Shown: one piece after another, positions 16,418 through 26,345 of the stretch
Position numbering within the stretch: position 1 is the stretch's first letter
How the letters are laid out: every line of letters starts with the position of its first letter
DNA from: Methylococcaceae bacterium
Lineage (GTDB): Bacteria > Pseudomonadota > Gammaproteobacteria > Methylococcales > Methylomonadaceae
Assembly: GCA_006844705.1 (NCBI GenBank)
Contig: SPJS01000064.1
Span: 1-64,000, forward strand
DNA length: 64,000 nucleotides
Direction of reading: 5' to 3'
Program-made: the position numbers and the translations under genes
Notes under the pieces: generated by a model
Databases searched by the model: none
Told to the model about the DNA's origin: nothing
Seen by the model: the letters and a program-made list of their open reading frames with translations, nothing else

Positions 16418-19054
16418 TTATAGTGGGCTGCCAATGGTTGTTCCCGAACCGCTCGCATCCTCTTTTTCCTGAACAAACTGCTTTTTCAAGCGGTTGAATG
16501 CTGACCACAGTGTTTTATCCATGACCACATGGTTGCCGATTGACACGATTACCCTGACCAGTTCCGGAATACGGGTTTTGGTCGAGATCATATAAATCGG
16601 TTGTACATACAACATGGAATTATCCATAGGCAAAATCACCATGCGACCCTTTTTCACTTGCGAGCCATGTTGATCCCACAGCGTAAATTGCTCTGAAATA
16701 TCAGGATCCTGGTCTATCAGTGCTTCCACCTGTGCCGGTCCGTTAACCTGCACATCTTTATGAAATTTATAAATGGTAATGCCGGGTTTGTATTCTTCTG
16801 AACATGCTTGTTTGTCCATCGTACCCGCAATTCCAACCATACTCAGGTTATCACGATTGATCGGGGTCATCGGGTTGATCATGACAAATTCTTCGTTGTT
16901 GTTGCAGTTGCCAAAGTCCATGGTGATAAAGTAAGGCAGTACCTGTTTGCCTTCAATTTTTGCATATTCCCAGGTTTCAGCCTGCTCATAAAATAACTCG
17001 GGAGCGATCTGGTGGTATTTTGCATAAACCTTCATTTGCAGATAAAACAGGTCACGCGGATAACGTAGATGCTTTTTCAAGTTTGATGGCATTTCGGTGA
17101 TGTCTTTAAAAACCCCCGGGTAAGCCCGCTTGTAGGCCGTGATGATCGGGTCGTCAGGTTCGGCGACATAGTAATCGATCGATCCATCATAGGCGTCGAT
17201 CACAATTTTGACGGAATTGCGGATGTAGTTGAATTTGTGTTCCCCATCCAGAAAGTCGTCAGCTGCCGGTTTGGACACTGGATAATGGTTGGACAGTGTA
17301 TAAGCATCCTGAATCCAGTAAAACCGGTCATTGTTGATGACCAGGTACGGATCTTTGTCTAGATGCAGGAAAGAAGTCAGCGTGTTGATCCTTTCGATGA
17401 TATTGCGGCGGATTAACAGCTTGCTTTTGGATGAAATGTTGCTGGAGAAAAAGATTTTCTCGTCATTAAAATAAAATGCGAACAGCAGTTTTCTGAAATA
17501 GGAAGGAATTGGAATTCCGCCACTGCCTTTGTATTCGGAATCGTAAATTGGGTCAGAGCTGGATAGCCCGGCCACCGTTAGTTTATTGGGGACAATAGCA
17601 TATTTATAATTTTCCTGGCCGTAGTAAATGTCAGGATATTTAACATCAAAGCCAATATCCGAATGCATGTTCAAGTCGCGCAGGTACCAGATAATGGGTT
17701 TGTCTGCATCTTGCGCTGCCGGGGTAACTACAGCGCCATAGCCGTGCGTGTAGCGCATGTGGGTGTTTTCCCAGTTTTGTGCTTCCTTGGGCAGCTTTTT
17801 GATGTTCATTTCACGGGCTGCCAGGTTTACCTGTTGATAATGTCCGTTCAAAAAGTAGCGATCTTCATCCACCGCCGGGAATCTATAGTATGGGCGGATG
17901 CCTTGTAATTGCATATAACCATCCGTCAGAAATTCGCGGTCCCAAACCGGTATGTTTTCAAAATATTTTTTAGTGGAACGTTTCTCGATATCCTTGACGG
18001 CATCCAATTTGACGGTGAAATCAATGGTGTTTATGTTGTTAAGATTATAGGCATCCAGTGTTGCATCAATATTATGTTGCATGAATTCGCCTTCTGCTTT
18101 CACCGGGTTAGGGTTGACGATGATGGCATTTATCAAATCAGGGATAAATTCCAGTTTTTGCAAACCCAGGACCACTAGAAATGAAACGCTTGAAATAATT
18201 AATGGGGACTTGATGCGGTGTTTGTCTGAAAAAATGAAAATGATCAGCGACAGGGCAATCGCCAGAAAACCGATAATAGACAGCCAGATCAAAGGCAGGT
18301 GATAACGAATTTCGACAAAGCCGGGGCCAAAAAAGACCGGTTCATGATTGTCGAAATATAACAGTGAATATCGATCCAGCAGGAAGCCCCACACGACAAA
18401 CAAAACAGTGAAAGCCAGCAAGACAGTTAAATGAATTTTAGCGCCGAGAGGATATTCAGTGTTTTGGTTGGGAACAAAGATATGTTCCAGCCAATATAAG
18501 GTACCCACTAATAAAAACAGGATAATGGATGTGATCAACAATTCCTGTTGAATCAATTGGAAAAAGGGGTAGGCCAGGATGTAAAAACTGATGTCTCTGC
18601 CATAGACCGGCTCAACGGTACCGGAAGGTTCGCCAAAGAGAAATAGCAGCGCCTGCTCCCATTGGTTGTAGAAAGGGATGGCAATGATGATTGCCAATAT
18701 CAGCGATAGCGGAGTGTAGACTTTGGACGAGCCGTTCATGAACACTTCTGAAAAACGTTGGAAGCGTTTGCGTTTATCGGCATCCAGCAGTACAGAGTCT
18801 GGCGGGTTCAGCCCAAGGTAGCGTGATGCAATCCAGAAATGGAAAAAGAAGACGGCAAAGAAAAACAGGGTCACTCCGCCGGAGAGGAAAAAACGATAAA
18901 GCAGTTTTAACCAGAAATAACCTTCAAGTTGCAGGGAACGGAACCACCATAAATCGACGAATAAATCGAGAAAAACAAAATAGAATGCAATATAGGCAAC
19001 AATCGCAATGACTACGGTAGCGCCTGCAATGGCGGGTAACAGCTTCCTGAGCAT
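16418..19054 (-). CDS. UPF0182 family membrane protein
   Basis: 878 residues, the usual size for UPF0182 (COG1615). The first 300 residues form about seven membrane helices; the remaining large domain is predicted periplasmic or extracellular. Conserved stretches include VWDREFLTDGYMQLQGIRPYYRFPAVDEDRY, MRYTHGYGAVVTPA, YGQENYKYAIV, DDEKIFFSSNISSKSKLLIRRNI-type text and DGSIDYYVAEPDDPI. Function unknown. Upstream (19055-19270) there is no gene; a small 6-bp stem palindrome gcgcactccggtgcgc occurs at 19077-19092. Confidence 0.92.
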   Translation of the reverse strand: MLRKLLPAIAGATVVIAIVAYIAFYFVFLDLFVDLWWFRSLQLEGYFWLKLLYRFFLSGGVTLFFFAVFFFHFWIASRYLGLNPPDSVLLDADKRKRFQRFSEVFMNGSSKVYTPLSLILAIIIAIPFYNQWEQALLFLFGEPSGTVEPVYGRDISFYILAYPFFQLIQQELLITSIILFLLVGTLYWLEHIFVPNQNTEYPLGAKIHLTVLLAFTVLFVVWGFLLDRYSLLYFDNHEPVFFGPGFVEIRYHLPLIWLSIIGFLAIALSLIIFIFSDKHRIKSPLIISSVSFLVVLGLQKLEFIPDLINAIIVNPNPVKAEGEFMQHNIDATLDAYNLNNINTIDFTVKLDAVKDIEKRSTKKYFENIPVWDREFLTDGYMQLQGIRPYYRFPAVDEDRYFLNGHYQQVNLAAREMNIKKLPKEAQNWENTHMRYTHGYGAVVTPAAQDADKPIIWYLRDLNMHSDIGFDVKYPDIYYGQENYKYAIVPNKLTVAGLSSSDPIYDSEYKGSGGIPIPSYFRKLLFAFYFNDEKIFFSSNISSKSKLLIRRNIIERINTLTSFLHLDKDPYLVINNDRFYWIQDAYTLSNHYPVSKPAADDFLDGEHKFNYIRNSVKIVIDAYDGSIDYYVAEPDDPIITAYKRAYPGVFKDITEMPSNLKKHLRYPRDLFYLQMKVYAKYHQIAPELFYEQAETWEYAKIEGKQVLPYFITMDFGNCNNNEEFVMINPMTPINRDNLSMVGIAGTMDKQACSEEYKPGITIYKFHKDVQVNGPAQVEALIDQDPDISEQFTLWDQHGSQVKKGRMVILPMDNSMLYVQPIYMISTKTRIPELVRVIVSIGNHVVMDKTLWSAFNRLKKQFVQEKEDASGSGTTIGSPL

Positions 19055-19270
19055 AATTTCCTCTCTATGTTATACAGCGCACTCCGGTGCGCAGGTCAAC
19101 AGGATTTTTTGATTATTTAAAGCGTTTTACAACTGTTTAGATATTGATCAATACTTTTAGTTTATGTTGAGTATCGAAAAGTGGGTTTAAACGCTTATTA
19201 CGTATCCTGAATGTATTTTAACACTCAAAAGCGGGCTTATGCCCATTCTGCGCAAGAGGTTTTTACAGGG

Positions 19271-19759
19271 TCAGGGCAAACTCGCCGGTTCGGTAAACAC
19301 CCAGTCCTGCTTTTGTACGGGTTGGTGACAGCTGATACAACTTTGCATCCCTTTGTTAAAAGGTTTTTGTTCCGTACCCATCCAGCGCGCCCATCCCCAG
19401 TTATAGGTATTTGAGAACGCAGTTGAGTTTTTCACCATAAACTCAGCGTGCATCAGTTTTCCTGGTGTTGTTGCCGCAGGCCAGGAAGATAATTGTTTAT
19501 CCTTCCATACCACTTTGCCAATAATACTGTTATCCGGCCAGGGTTTGGTGTTACCTGTGCGAGCGGCAGTGACAGCGGTGTCATTGCCGATAATCAGGCG
19601 TAGAGTGTTGTTGTCTGTTCGATGTGATACAGAAATAACGGCCCAATTTTGCCAGCCCTGTGGATAGCTGACGCCATTGGAGGGGGAGGGACGCTTGTTT
19701 TCAGCCATAGTCGATAGCGGCAATAAGATCAGTGACATCAGAAAGGTGGATCGAAACAT
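19271..19759 (-). CDS. Cytochrome P460 family haem protein
   Basis: 162 residues with a signal peptide (cleavage about residue 19, LSTMA-E). One c-type haem site, CISCH at residues 141-145, lies near the C-terminus as in cytochromes P460 and c'-beta. Family text includes YPQGWQNWAVISVSHRTDNNTLRLIIGND and WPDNSIIGKVVWKD. P460 proteins bind haem covalently, with an extra Lys crosslink in the true P460 type, and act on hydroxylamine or NO. Whether the crosslinking Lys is present cannot be settled without alignment. It is the last gene after pepN (15-base gap). Confidence 0.87.
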   Translation of the reverse strand: MFRSTFLMSLILLPLSTMAENKRPSPSNGVSYPQGWQNWAVISVSHRTDNNTLRLIIGNDTAVTAARTGNTKPWPDNSIIGKVVWKDKQLSSWPAATTPGKLMHAEFMVKNSTAFSNTYNWGWARWMGTEQKPFNKGMQSCISCHQPVQKQDWVFTEPASLP

Positions 19760-19774
19760 AATCAGTCTCCGGGG

Positions 19775-22417
19775 TTACAGGCTTTTGCTGGCCATTTCAT
19801 AAACATCCTTGGATATATTTTCAGTTTTGATAATGCGTTGTAATTCGTTTTGCATCATCATTTGACGGTCGACATCATATTTTCGCCAGTGTGTTAAGGC
19901 GACAACCATGCGCGAGGCCACTTGAGGGTTCAGGCTGTTGAGCGCAATGATCTGATCGGCCAGAAAGCGATATCCAGCCCCATTCCGGGCGTGAAAATGA
20001 AGCGGATTAGTCTGGCTGAATGCGCCGATAAGCGAACGCACCCGGTTGGGGGTTTTCAAGTCAAATGCATCGTGGTTGAGCAGATTGAGTATATTGTCAA
20101 ATGCGTCCGGCATAGCACTGCCAGCTTGCAGGGCAAACCATTTGTCTATGACCAGCGCTTCATGTTGCCATTGTTGATAGAAGCGGTCGAGATATTCGTT
20201 TTTTGCTGGATTGTGGCTATTGACGATGGCAGACAGCGCGGCAATCTGATCAGTCATGTTGGCGGCGCTGTCAAATTGTGTGGTTGCCATTTGATAAACC
20301 TGTTCATTTTCCAGTGTCGTCAGGTAATACAGGCAGATGTTTTTCAAGCGTCGGCTACCAATGGCATCAGAGTCAAAGCGACCGGACAGGTCTTCATTAT
20401 TGGCATCATAGTGTGCCATGAACGGGTGTTGCAGTTGTTCAGCCAGGATTTTTCTGACCGACTCACGCGCCTGATGGATGGCGATGACATCAATGATTTG
20501 CATCTGGCTGGCAAGAAAAGTTTCATCCGGAAGCTTGATCAGCAATGACAGATAGGATTTATCAGGCCAGTCTTGTGTCAGCAAGGCTTTACATGTATCG
20601 ACGAGCAGGCCGTCCGGTTTGTATGGGCGGCCGTTCTGAATACTTTCCACTTCATCCATGATGATTTTGGATGCCAGTTTTTGTGCCGCTTCCCAACGGT
20701 TAAAGGCGTCCGGGTCATGAGTTATTAGAAATGCCAGTTCCTGTTCATCCTGAACAAGGTCAACGATGACAGGAGCAGAATAGCCGCGCAGCAAGGATAT
20801 CGCGGGGGCTTCAGTAATATGATTAAAGGTAAATGTTTGGCTTCGTTCTGTGAGTTGCAGTGTCAGTTCTTCGGCTTCAGGGTAATTGTCAATGGTCAAT
20901 GTCAGGGGGCTTCCATTTTGACCAAGCAGGCCAATTTTGATGGGGACGAGTAAAGGTTTTTTGACGGCGCGTTTATCCGAATCCGGGGTTGATTGCTGAA
21001 CGCTGATATGCAATTGATTATTGGCGGCATCATATGACCTGGAAACAGTCAGTTGGGGGGTGCCGGATTGAGAATACCATTCTCTGAACTGGCTCAGGTC
21101 TATGTCATTGGCGTTTTCCATCGCGGTGACAAAATCATCGCAGGTTACCGCTTGTCCGTCATGGGAGGAAAAATACAGATCGCTGCCTTTGCGGAAACCT
21201 TCAGAGCCTAACAGGGTGTGTAGCATGCGAACAACTTCCGCGCCTTTTTCATATACAGTCAGCGTATAGAAATTATTGATTTCTATGTAGGATTCCGGGC
21301 GAATCGGGTGGCTGAGCGGGCCGGCATCTTCTGCGAACTGGCGGGTTCTTAGCAGATTGACGTCTTCGATGCGTTTGACCGCTTGCGACGTTTGGTCGCC
21401 GGTATACTGCTGGTCACGGAAAACAGTAAAGCCTTCTTTCAGGCTGAGTTGAAACCAGTCACGACAGGTGACGCGGTTGCCCGACCAGTTATGAAAATAT
21501 TCATGGGCAATGACTCCTTCGATATGTTCATAATCGGTATCAGTCGCCGTGTCAGGTCTAGCCAGTACAAATTTGGTATTGAAAATATTCAGTCCCTTGT
21601 TTTCCATCGCGCCCATATTGAAATGGCCCACGGCAACAATCATGTATAAATCCAGATCGTATTCCCGCCCATAGACCTCTTCGTCCCAACGCATGGCATT
21701 TTTTAAGGACTGCATCGCGTGCTCGCATTTATCGACATCATGCGATTCAACAAAGATCTGCAGGCTGATGTTACGTCCGCTTTGGGTGACAAAGTTGTCT
21801 TCGATGCATTCAAGCTGGCCCGCCACCAGAGCAAATAAATAGCACGGTTTGGCAAACGGGTCTTCCCAGGTGACCCAGTGGCGGTTATGCGCTAGTTCGC
21901 CATCAGCAACCCGGTTGCCGTTTGAGAGCAGAACCGGATATTTGTCCTTGTCGCCAATCAAGGTCGTTTTGAACGTGCTCATCACATCGGGGCGATCCAG
22001 AAAATAGGTGATTTTGCGGAACCCTTCGGCTTCACATTGGGTGCAAAGCATGGTGCGCGATTGATACAGTCCCTCAAATGCCGTGTTGTGTTGCGGGCTG
22101 ATGGTGTTTTCTATCGAGAGGATAAAGGTTTTATCCTGCGGTACCTGATGGATGGAGAGGTGTTCCGTTGTTTGCGTGTAATCTTCAGTGCTTAATGCGT
22201 TGCCATCAATGGCCACGCTGACCAGGGTCAATTCTTCCCCCATCAAGGTCAGTGTCTCATCTGTGTGTGTTGATTGCGGGTTGCGCTGCATGGATATGCG
22301 GGAGACGACGCGGGTTGATTGTTCATCAAGAATAAAATTCAGGTCTACCGATTCAATCAGATAGTCAGGAACGGTATAGTCTTTCAGATAAATGGTTTGA
22401 GGGCTTCCGTCTCGCAT
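19775..22417 (-). CDS. pepN: Aminopeptidase N
   Basis: 880 residues, matching E. coli PepN. The M1 signatures are present: GAMENKGLNIFN (substrate N-terminus recognition) and HEYFHNWSGNRVTCRDWFQLSLKEG (HExxH-x18-E zinc site). The N-terminal DYTVPDYLIESVDLNF and the C-terminal helical domain are also typical. It removes N-terminal residues from peptides in the cytoplasm. It lies 18 bases after the DUF423 gene and 15 bases before cytochrome P460. Confidence 0.96.
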   Translation of the reverse strand: MRDGSPQTIYLKDYTVPDYLIESVDLNFILDEQSTRVVSRISMQRNPQSTHTDETLTLMGEELTLVSVAIDGNALSTEDYTQTTEHLSIHQVPQDKTFILSIENTISPQHNTAFEGLYQSRTMLCTQCEAEGFRKITYFLDRPDVMSTFKTTLIGDKDKYPVLLSNGNRVADGELAHNRHWVTWEDPFAKPCYLFALVAGQLECIEDNFVTQSGRNISLQIFVESHDVDKCEHAMQSLKNAMRWDEEVYGREYDLDLYMIVAVGHFNMGAMENKGLNIFNTKFVLARPDTATDTDYEHIEGVIAHEYFHNWSGNRVTCRDWFQLSLKEGFTVFRDQQYTGDQTSQAVKRIEDVNLLRTRQFAEDAGPLSHPIRPESYIEINNFYTLTVYEKGAEVVRMLHTLLGSEGFRKGSDLYFSSHDGQAVTCDDFVTAMENANDIDLSQFREWYSQSGTPQLTVSRSYDAANNQLHISVQQSTPDSDKRAVKKPLLVPIKIGLLGQNGSPLTLTIDNYPEAEELTLQLTERSQTFTFNHITEAPAISLLRGYSAPVIVDLVQDEQELAFLITHDPDAFNRWEAAQKLASKIIMDEVESIQNGRPYKPDGLLVDTCKALLTQDWPDKSYLSLLIKLPDETFLASQMQIIDVIAIHQARESVRKILAEQLQHPFMAHYDANNEDLSGRFDSDAIGSRRLKNICLYYLTTLENEQVYQMATTQFDSAANMTDQIAALSAIVNSHNPAKNEYLDRFYQQWQHEALVIDKWFALQAGSAMPDAFDNILNLLNHDAFDLKTPNRVRSLIGAFSQTNPLHFHARNGAGYRFLADQIIALNSLNPQVASRMVVALTHWRKYDVDRQMMMQNELQRIIKTENISKDVYEMASKSL

Positions 22418-22435
22418 ATTAGTTTTGATGAGTAG

Positions 22436-22828
22436 TTAATGTGATTGGTCAGGGGTTTTGGCTTGCTTAATGGCAAAAATACCAAATAAAAGCCACGCGG
22501 CAATAAAGCACAATCCGCCAAAAGGGGTAATCATGCCCAGCCATCGAATGCTTAATAAAGCCAATAGATACAGGCTGCCGGAAAACAGAATAATGCCACA
22601 GAACATGAGCCACCCAGCAAAGTTTAATAACGTGCTTTTTTGTTGAGCATGATAGTGGGCGATAAAGGCCAGGCCCAATGCATGCCACATGTGATAGGTC
22701 ACACCGGTTTTGTATACGGCCAGCATCTCCGGCGAAATGATGTGCTTAAGGCCATGCGCACCGAATGCGCCGAGGCAGACAGCCAGCATGGCGCAAAATG
22801 CAGCAAGCGCAAGAAAAGGCGATTTCAT
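22436..22828 (-). CDS. DUF423 (YgdD-like) small membrane protein
   Basis: 130 residues from the ATG at 22828, preceded by GGGAGG and overlapping the moaB stop as TGATG. A longer frame to 22870 lies inside moaB and lacks such a site. Four membrane helices; LGAFGAHGLK, KTGVTYHMWHALGLAFIA and the ITPFGGLCFIAAWLLF motif are the DUF423 signature. Function unknown. Confidence 0.9.
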   Translation of the reverse strand: MKSPFLALAAFCAMLAVCLGAFGAHGLKHIISPEMLAVYKTGVTYHMWHALGLAFIAHYHAQQKSTLLNFAGWLMFCGIILFSGSLYLLALLSIRWLGMITPFGGLCFIAAWLLFGIFAIKQAKTPDQSH

Positions 22829-23346
22829 CAGGCCTCCCTCAGGCGAGGCATTAATTGCACCAGGTTGCACGGTTTGGTTCTAATGTCCAGCTGATCGCGA
22901 ATCAAGTCATCCCATGCCGTGCGGCAGGCGTTGGATGAACCAGGGAGGCAGAATATATAGGTGCCATTGGCGACACCGGCAAGCGCGCGTGACTGGATGG
23001 TAGAGGTTTTGATGGTCTGATAGGACAGCATACGAAACACTTCACCAAAGCCGTCCAGGGTTTTATCCAGTAATGGCTGGACGGCTTCCGGGGTACCGTC
23101 TCTGCCGGTAACGCCGGTGCCACCTGTGGTGATAACAGCATGAATGTCATCGTCGGCGATCCATTGTGAGACCATGGCACGAATGTGGTAAATATTATCT
23201 TTTACAATGGCTTTGTGGAGGACGATATGCCCTGCATCCTCAGCGCGTGTTTTTAGTGCGTTACCGGACACATCGTCGTGTTCAGAGCGCGTGTCCGAAA
23301 TGGTGAGTACAGCCAGGTTTAACGGTATAAATTCAGCGTGTGTCAT
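22828..23346 (-). CDS. moaB: Molybdenum cofactor biosynthesis protein MoaB/MogA-type
   Basis: 172 residues with a MoCF-binding domain: LAVLTISDTRSEHDDVSGNAL, TTGGTGVTGRDGTPEAV and CLPGSSNACRTAWDDLI. MoaB/Mog adenylylates molybdopterin or is a scaffold for it. The length and opening fit MoaB rather than the MoeA-fused forms. It begins one base after the degQ stop and overlaps the DUF423 gene, so it is part of the degQ-moaB-DUF423-pepN-P460 run. No other moa gene is in the window. Confidence 0.9.
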   Translation of the reverse strand: MTHAEFIPLNLAVLTISDTRSEHDDVSGNALKTRAEDAGHIVLHKAIVKDNIYHIRAMVSQWIADDDIHAVITTGGTGVTGRDGTPEAVQPLLDKTLDGFGEVFRMLSYQTIKTSTIQSRALAGVANGTYIFCLPGSSNACRTAWDDLIRDQLDIRTKPCNLVQLMPRLREA

Positions 23347-23347
23347 G

Positions 23348-24706
23348 TTATTTCAGCACCAGGAAAAATGCTTCGCTGCCACGTTGAATGTTGATCAGCA
23401 AAGGGCGTCTTTGGTCGGTCACCTGGCGTAACTGATCCAGATTTTTGATGCGGTAACGATTGGCTGAAATAATGATGTCGCCAGGTCTCAGGCCAGACCG
23501 CCATGCGTATGAGCCGGCCTGGATTTGTTCAAATAATACACCTTCAATCTGTCCGCGTTGGGAGTTGGATAGAACGGTCCCTGTTAACGTACGATGAAGT
23601 TTTTTACCTGCAAGTTGTTGACGCTGTGGTTTGCCGATGACTGCGGTGATGGTTTTTTTCTTGTCTCCGCGCAGGATTTTAATGTCTACTTCATCGCCAA
23701 TTTTCATTAATCCGATCATGTTGCGGATTTGATGGCTGTTTTTGATTTTGCGACCGTTGATGGTGACGATGATGTCACCCGGTTCCAGTCCCGCTTTGGC
23801 AGCAGCAGATGAGGATTCCACTCGGCTGATGATGGCTCCGTGGCTGTTTTTAAGATCAAATGCCTTGACCAGTTCCGGGGTCAGATCCTGGGTGGAAACC
23901 CCCAGCAAGCCACGTCTGACTTCGCCGTGGGTAACCAGGGATTCAACCAGTGTCATTACCATATTGGATGGTATAGCAAAGCCGATACCGACATTGCCGC
24001 CTCCAGGTGCAATGATAGCGGTATTCATGCCAATAAAGTGGCCGCGTAAGTCAACCAGTGCGCCGCCGGAATTGCCCGGGTTAATCGAGGCATCGGTCTG
24101 GATAAAATCTTCATAACCCTCAATGCCTAATCCACTGCGGCCCAATGCGCTGATGATGCCAGAGGTTACCGTATGGCCCAGGCCAAACGGGTTGCCGATG
24201 GCGATTGCAAAATCACCGACTTTTAGCGAATTGGAATCGGCCACTTGTAATGCGGTGAGGTTATCTGCAGGAATCTGAATGACAGCAACATCAGCTTCAG
24301 GGTCGGTACCCAGAATTTTGGCATTGAATTGGCGGCCGTCGCTGAGAGTCACCATGATTTTGTCCGCTTTATGGATAACATGGTTGTTGGTCACCACATA
24401 GCCTTTTCTGGCATTGATAATCACACCTGAGCCGAGGCTGTTTTTTTGCTGGCGTCTGGGGTTGTTTTGAGGGAGATCAAAAAAACGTCTGAAAAACGGG
24501 TCGTTTAGCATCGGGTTTTCCCGTACCGCCGTGGTGGTCGAGATGTTAACCACGGCAGGCATGCTGCTTTCCAGGACTGGCGCCAGGGAGGGCAGCGGTT
24601 TGTTATTGATAACGTTGGGAATTGCTGCCAGGGAAGGCGTACACAGCGCTAATCCCAGAAATAAAGAAATAATTGAAAAACCTCGAGTGTTAAAGATATT
24701 TATCAT
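23348..24706 (-). CDS. degQ: Periplasmic Do-like serine endoprotease (DegQ/MucD type)
   Basis: 452 residues. Signal peptide at residues 1-27. Trypsin-like domain with His in VVTNNHVIH, Asp in DPEADVAVI and Ser in GNSGGALVDLRG, followed by two PDZ domains (GLEPGDIIVTINGRKI and GLRPGDIIISANRYRI). Degrades or refolds damaged envelope proteins. The size and lack of a long Q-linker fit DegQ/MucD better than DegP. It is transcribed away from the cNMP-rhodanese gene. Confidence 0.92.
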   Translation of the reverse strand: MINIFNTRGFSIISLFLGLALCTPSLAAIPNVINNKPLPSLAPVLESSMPAVVNISTTTAVRENPMLNDPFFRRFFDLPQNNPRRQQKNSLGSGVIINARKGYVVTNNHVIHKADKIMVTLSDGRQFNAKILGTDPEADVAVIQIPADNLTALQVADSNSLKVGDFAIAIGNPFGLGHTVTSGIISALGRSGLGIEGYEDFIQTDASINPGNSGGALVDLRGHFIGMNTAIIAPGGGNVGIGFAIPSNMVMTLVESLVTHGEVRRGLLGVSTQDLTPELVKAFDLKNSHGAIISRVESSSAAAKAGLEPGDIIVTINGRKIKNSHQIRNMIGLMKIGDEVDIKILRGDKKKTITAVIGKPQRQQLAGKKLHRTLTGTVLSNSQRGQIEGVLFEQIQAGSYAWRSGLRPGDIIISANRYRIKNLDQLRQVTDQRRPLLINIQRGSEAFFLVLK

Positions 24707-24908
24707 TCATTGTTTCCTTAAATTAATTAACGCAAGTGGGACAATTGAAAGTCAGAAATGTTTAACGCTACCGCTTAACATTTTTTGCATTAGAATTTAC
24801 ACAGATTTTGTTGCTTCTAGTATTGTCTTGTCAATATGCGCTGTTTTTAGCATACCTTATCTTAATTTTGCTATAAACTTTAATGTATATATTTGTCCAA
24901 CGTTGATT

Positions 24909-26255
24909 ATGCCGGTTGATCCTGATTCTCAAGATGCGAAAGCTATACGCCAGTTGATACCTTTAACACGTATCGCGATAAGCCGGTTTCACGAACTCTG
25001 TGACCTGATACAGGTCGAGGACATGGAATCAGGTCATTTTCTCTTTAAAAGAGGAGGAGGCGTTGATGCCATGTTTTTTATATTACAAGGCAGTGTGTCA
25101 TTGCAGACAGAGGAATATAAGGTGGAAACGATTGAGGCTAAATCGGAGTCTGCAAAATTTCCAATTGCTCATCAGGTGCCTCGTAAAATTGATGCGCTTG
25201 CAGAAACGGATATTCGCTATCTACGTTTGGATAGAGAGTTAATTAAGTCTGATGATGAAAATCACGGACAGGAGAATAATATACCCATGGTTGAAGAAGA
25301 GATTGAAGAAAATGATGACTGGATGACGACGCTTCTCAAGTCACCCATTTTTAGGGCGCTTCCGCCAGCCAATCTGCAACGCATACTGATTGAGCTTGAA
25401 GCAATTAAAGTCGAAGCGGGTTCAAATATTATTGAACAAGGCGATGAAGGTGATTTTTATTACCTGATTAAAAGCGGGCGGTGTGAGATTACCAGAAAAC
25501 CCAGCCCGACAGCTAAGGAGATAAAACTCGCAGAATTAAAAAACCAGGATACCTTTGGAGAAGATGCGTTGCTCTCTGGTTTACCCAGAAATGTAACAGT
25601 AAAGGCATTAACAGACGTAGCGTTATTGCGCCTGAATAAAGACAGCTTTATCACGTTGATTAAAGAGCCGTCATTAAATTTTATTGATATGGATCTGGCG
25701 CATCAAAAAATGAGTAAGGGTGCTGTTTTGTTGGATGTGCGAGCAGTTGATGAATTTAAAAAAGGGCATTTGGAAAACAGTGTCAATGTGCCTTTTTTCT
25801 CTTTACGCATGTATTTGAAAACGTTTAATAAAAGTCAATCGGTGATAGTGGTTTGTGATGATGGAAGCACCAGTGAGGCTGCTGCATTTTTATTATTGCG
25901 CAACAAAATTGAAGCTTTCATTTTGCAAGGGGGGATGGATCATCTTGCGAAAGCGTCTGTGGATAACTCTGGAAATGATTCAGTCGAAGCGATGGAGCAG
26001 CCAGGCGCTGCTTTTGCGCCTGAAGTGGTAGAAGAGGGGCAAACGGAATCTTCAGCAGTACAGCTTGCAATTGATTCTGGGGAGGCTGACGAACAGAATG
26101 TTGCTGGATTGAAATCGAGAGTTGCTGAGCTTGAAGAAAAATGTGCTCGATTGGCTTCTGAAAAAGAAGAGTTAATGAAAAAATATAAAATGCTTTTTAA
26201 GCAGATGGAAAAAATGAAATCCGTTCTAGATGCGTTTCGAGGAGATAAGAAGTAG
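24909..26255 (+). CDS. Double cyclic-nucleotide-binding, rhodanese and coiled-coil protein
   Basis: 448 residues from the ATG at 24909; earlier codons of the open frame lie in the degQ promoter region and degQ itself. Domain 1 (about 15-110) is a degenerate cNMP-binding fold (FLFKRGGGVDAMFFILQGSVSLQ). Domain 2 (about 145-260) is a better one: IIEQGDEGDFYYLIKSGRCEI and FGEDALLSGLPRNVTVKAL, where the Arg usually contacting phosphate appears as GLPRN. Domain 3 (about 265-360) is a rhodanese with LLDVRAVDEFKKGHLENSVNVPF and active-site Cys in VVCDDGSTSEAA. A linker and a C-terminal coiled coil follow. No DNA-binding domain; an allosteric sulfur-transfer or scaffold role is inference. Confidence 0.85.
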   Translation: MPVDPDSQDAKAIRQLIPLTRIAISRFHELCDLIQVEDMESGHFLFKRGGGVDAMFFILQGSVSLQTEEYKVETIEAKSESAKFPIAHQVPRKIDALAETDIRYLRLDRELIKSDDENHGQENNIPMVEEEIEENDDWMTTLLKSPIFRALPPANLQRILIELEAIKVEAGSNIIEQGDEGDFYYLIKSGRCEITRKPSPTAKEIKLAELKNQDTFGEDALLSGLPRNVTVKALTDVALLRLNKDSFITLIKEPSLNFIDMDLAHQKMSKGAVLLDVRAVDEFKKGHLENSVNVPFFSLRMYLKTFNKSQSVIVVCDDGSTSEAAAFLLLRNKIEAFILQGGMDHLAKASVDNSGNDSVEAMEQPGAAFAPEVVEEGQTESSAVQLAIDSGEADEQNVAGLKSRVAELEEKCARLASEKEELMKKYKMLFKQMEKMKSVLDAFRGDKK

Positions 26256-26279
26256 TGGGCTGCCTGCTATGGCGGGAGA

Positions 26280-26323
26280 TTGACAGGCGGTTGAGAGTGT
26301 TTTTTTTCTCAACCGCCTGTCAA
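26280..26323. terminator. Long hairpin between convergent genes
   Basis: ttgacaggcggttgag (26280-26295) and its exact complement (26308-26323) form a 16-bp perfect stem. The T-run lies in the loop rather than after the stem, so it is not a textbook intrinsic terminator. It sits between the end of the cNMP-rhodanese gene and the stop of rpmG. Confidence 0.55.
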
Positions 26324-26345
26324 TAAAGTTTAGGCAAAAAACCAG

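Noticed and set aside
24531..24908. Upstream 126 codons of the cNMP-rhodanese open frame
   Set aside because: It runs antisense through the degQ N-terminus and promoter region; family sequence begins at the ATG at 24909.
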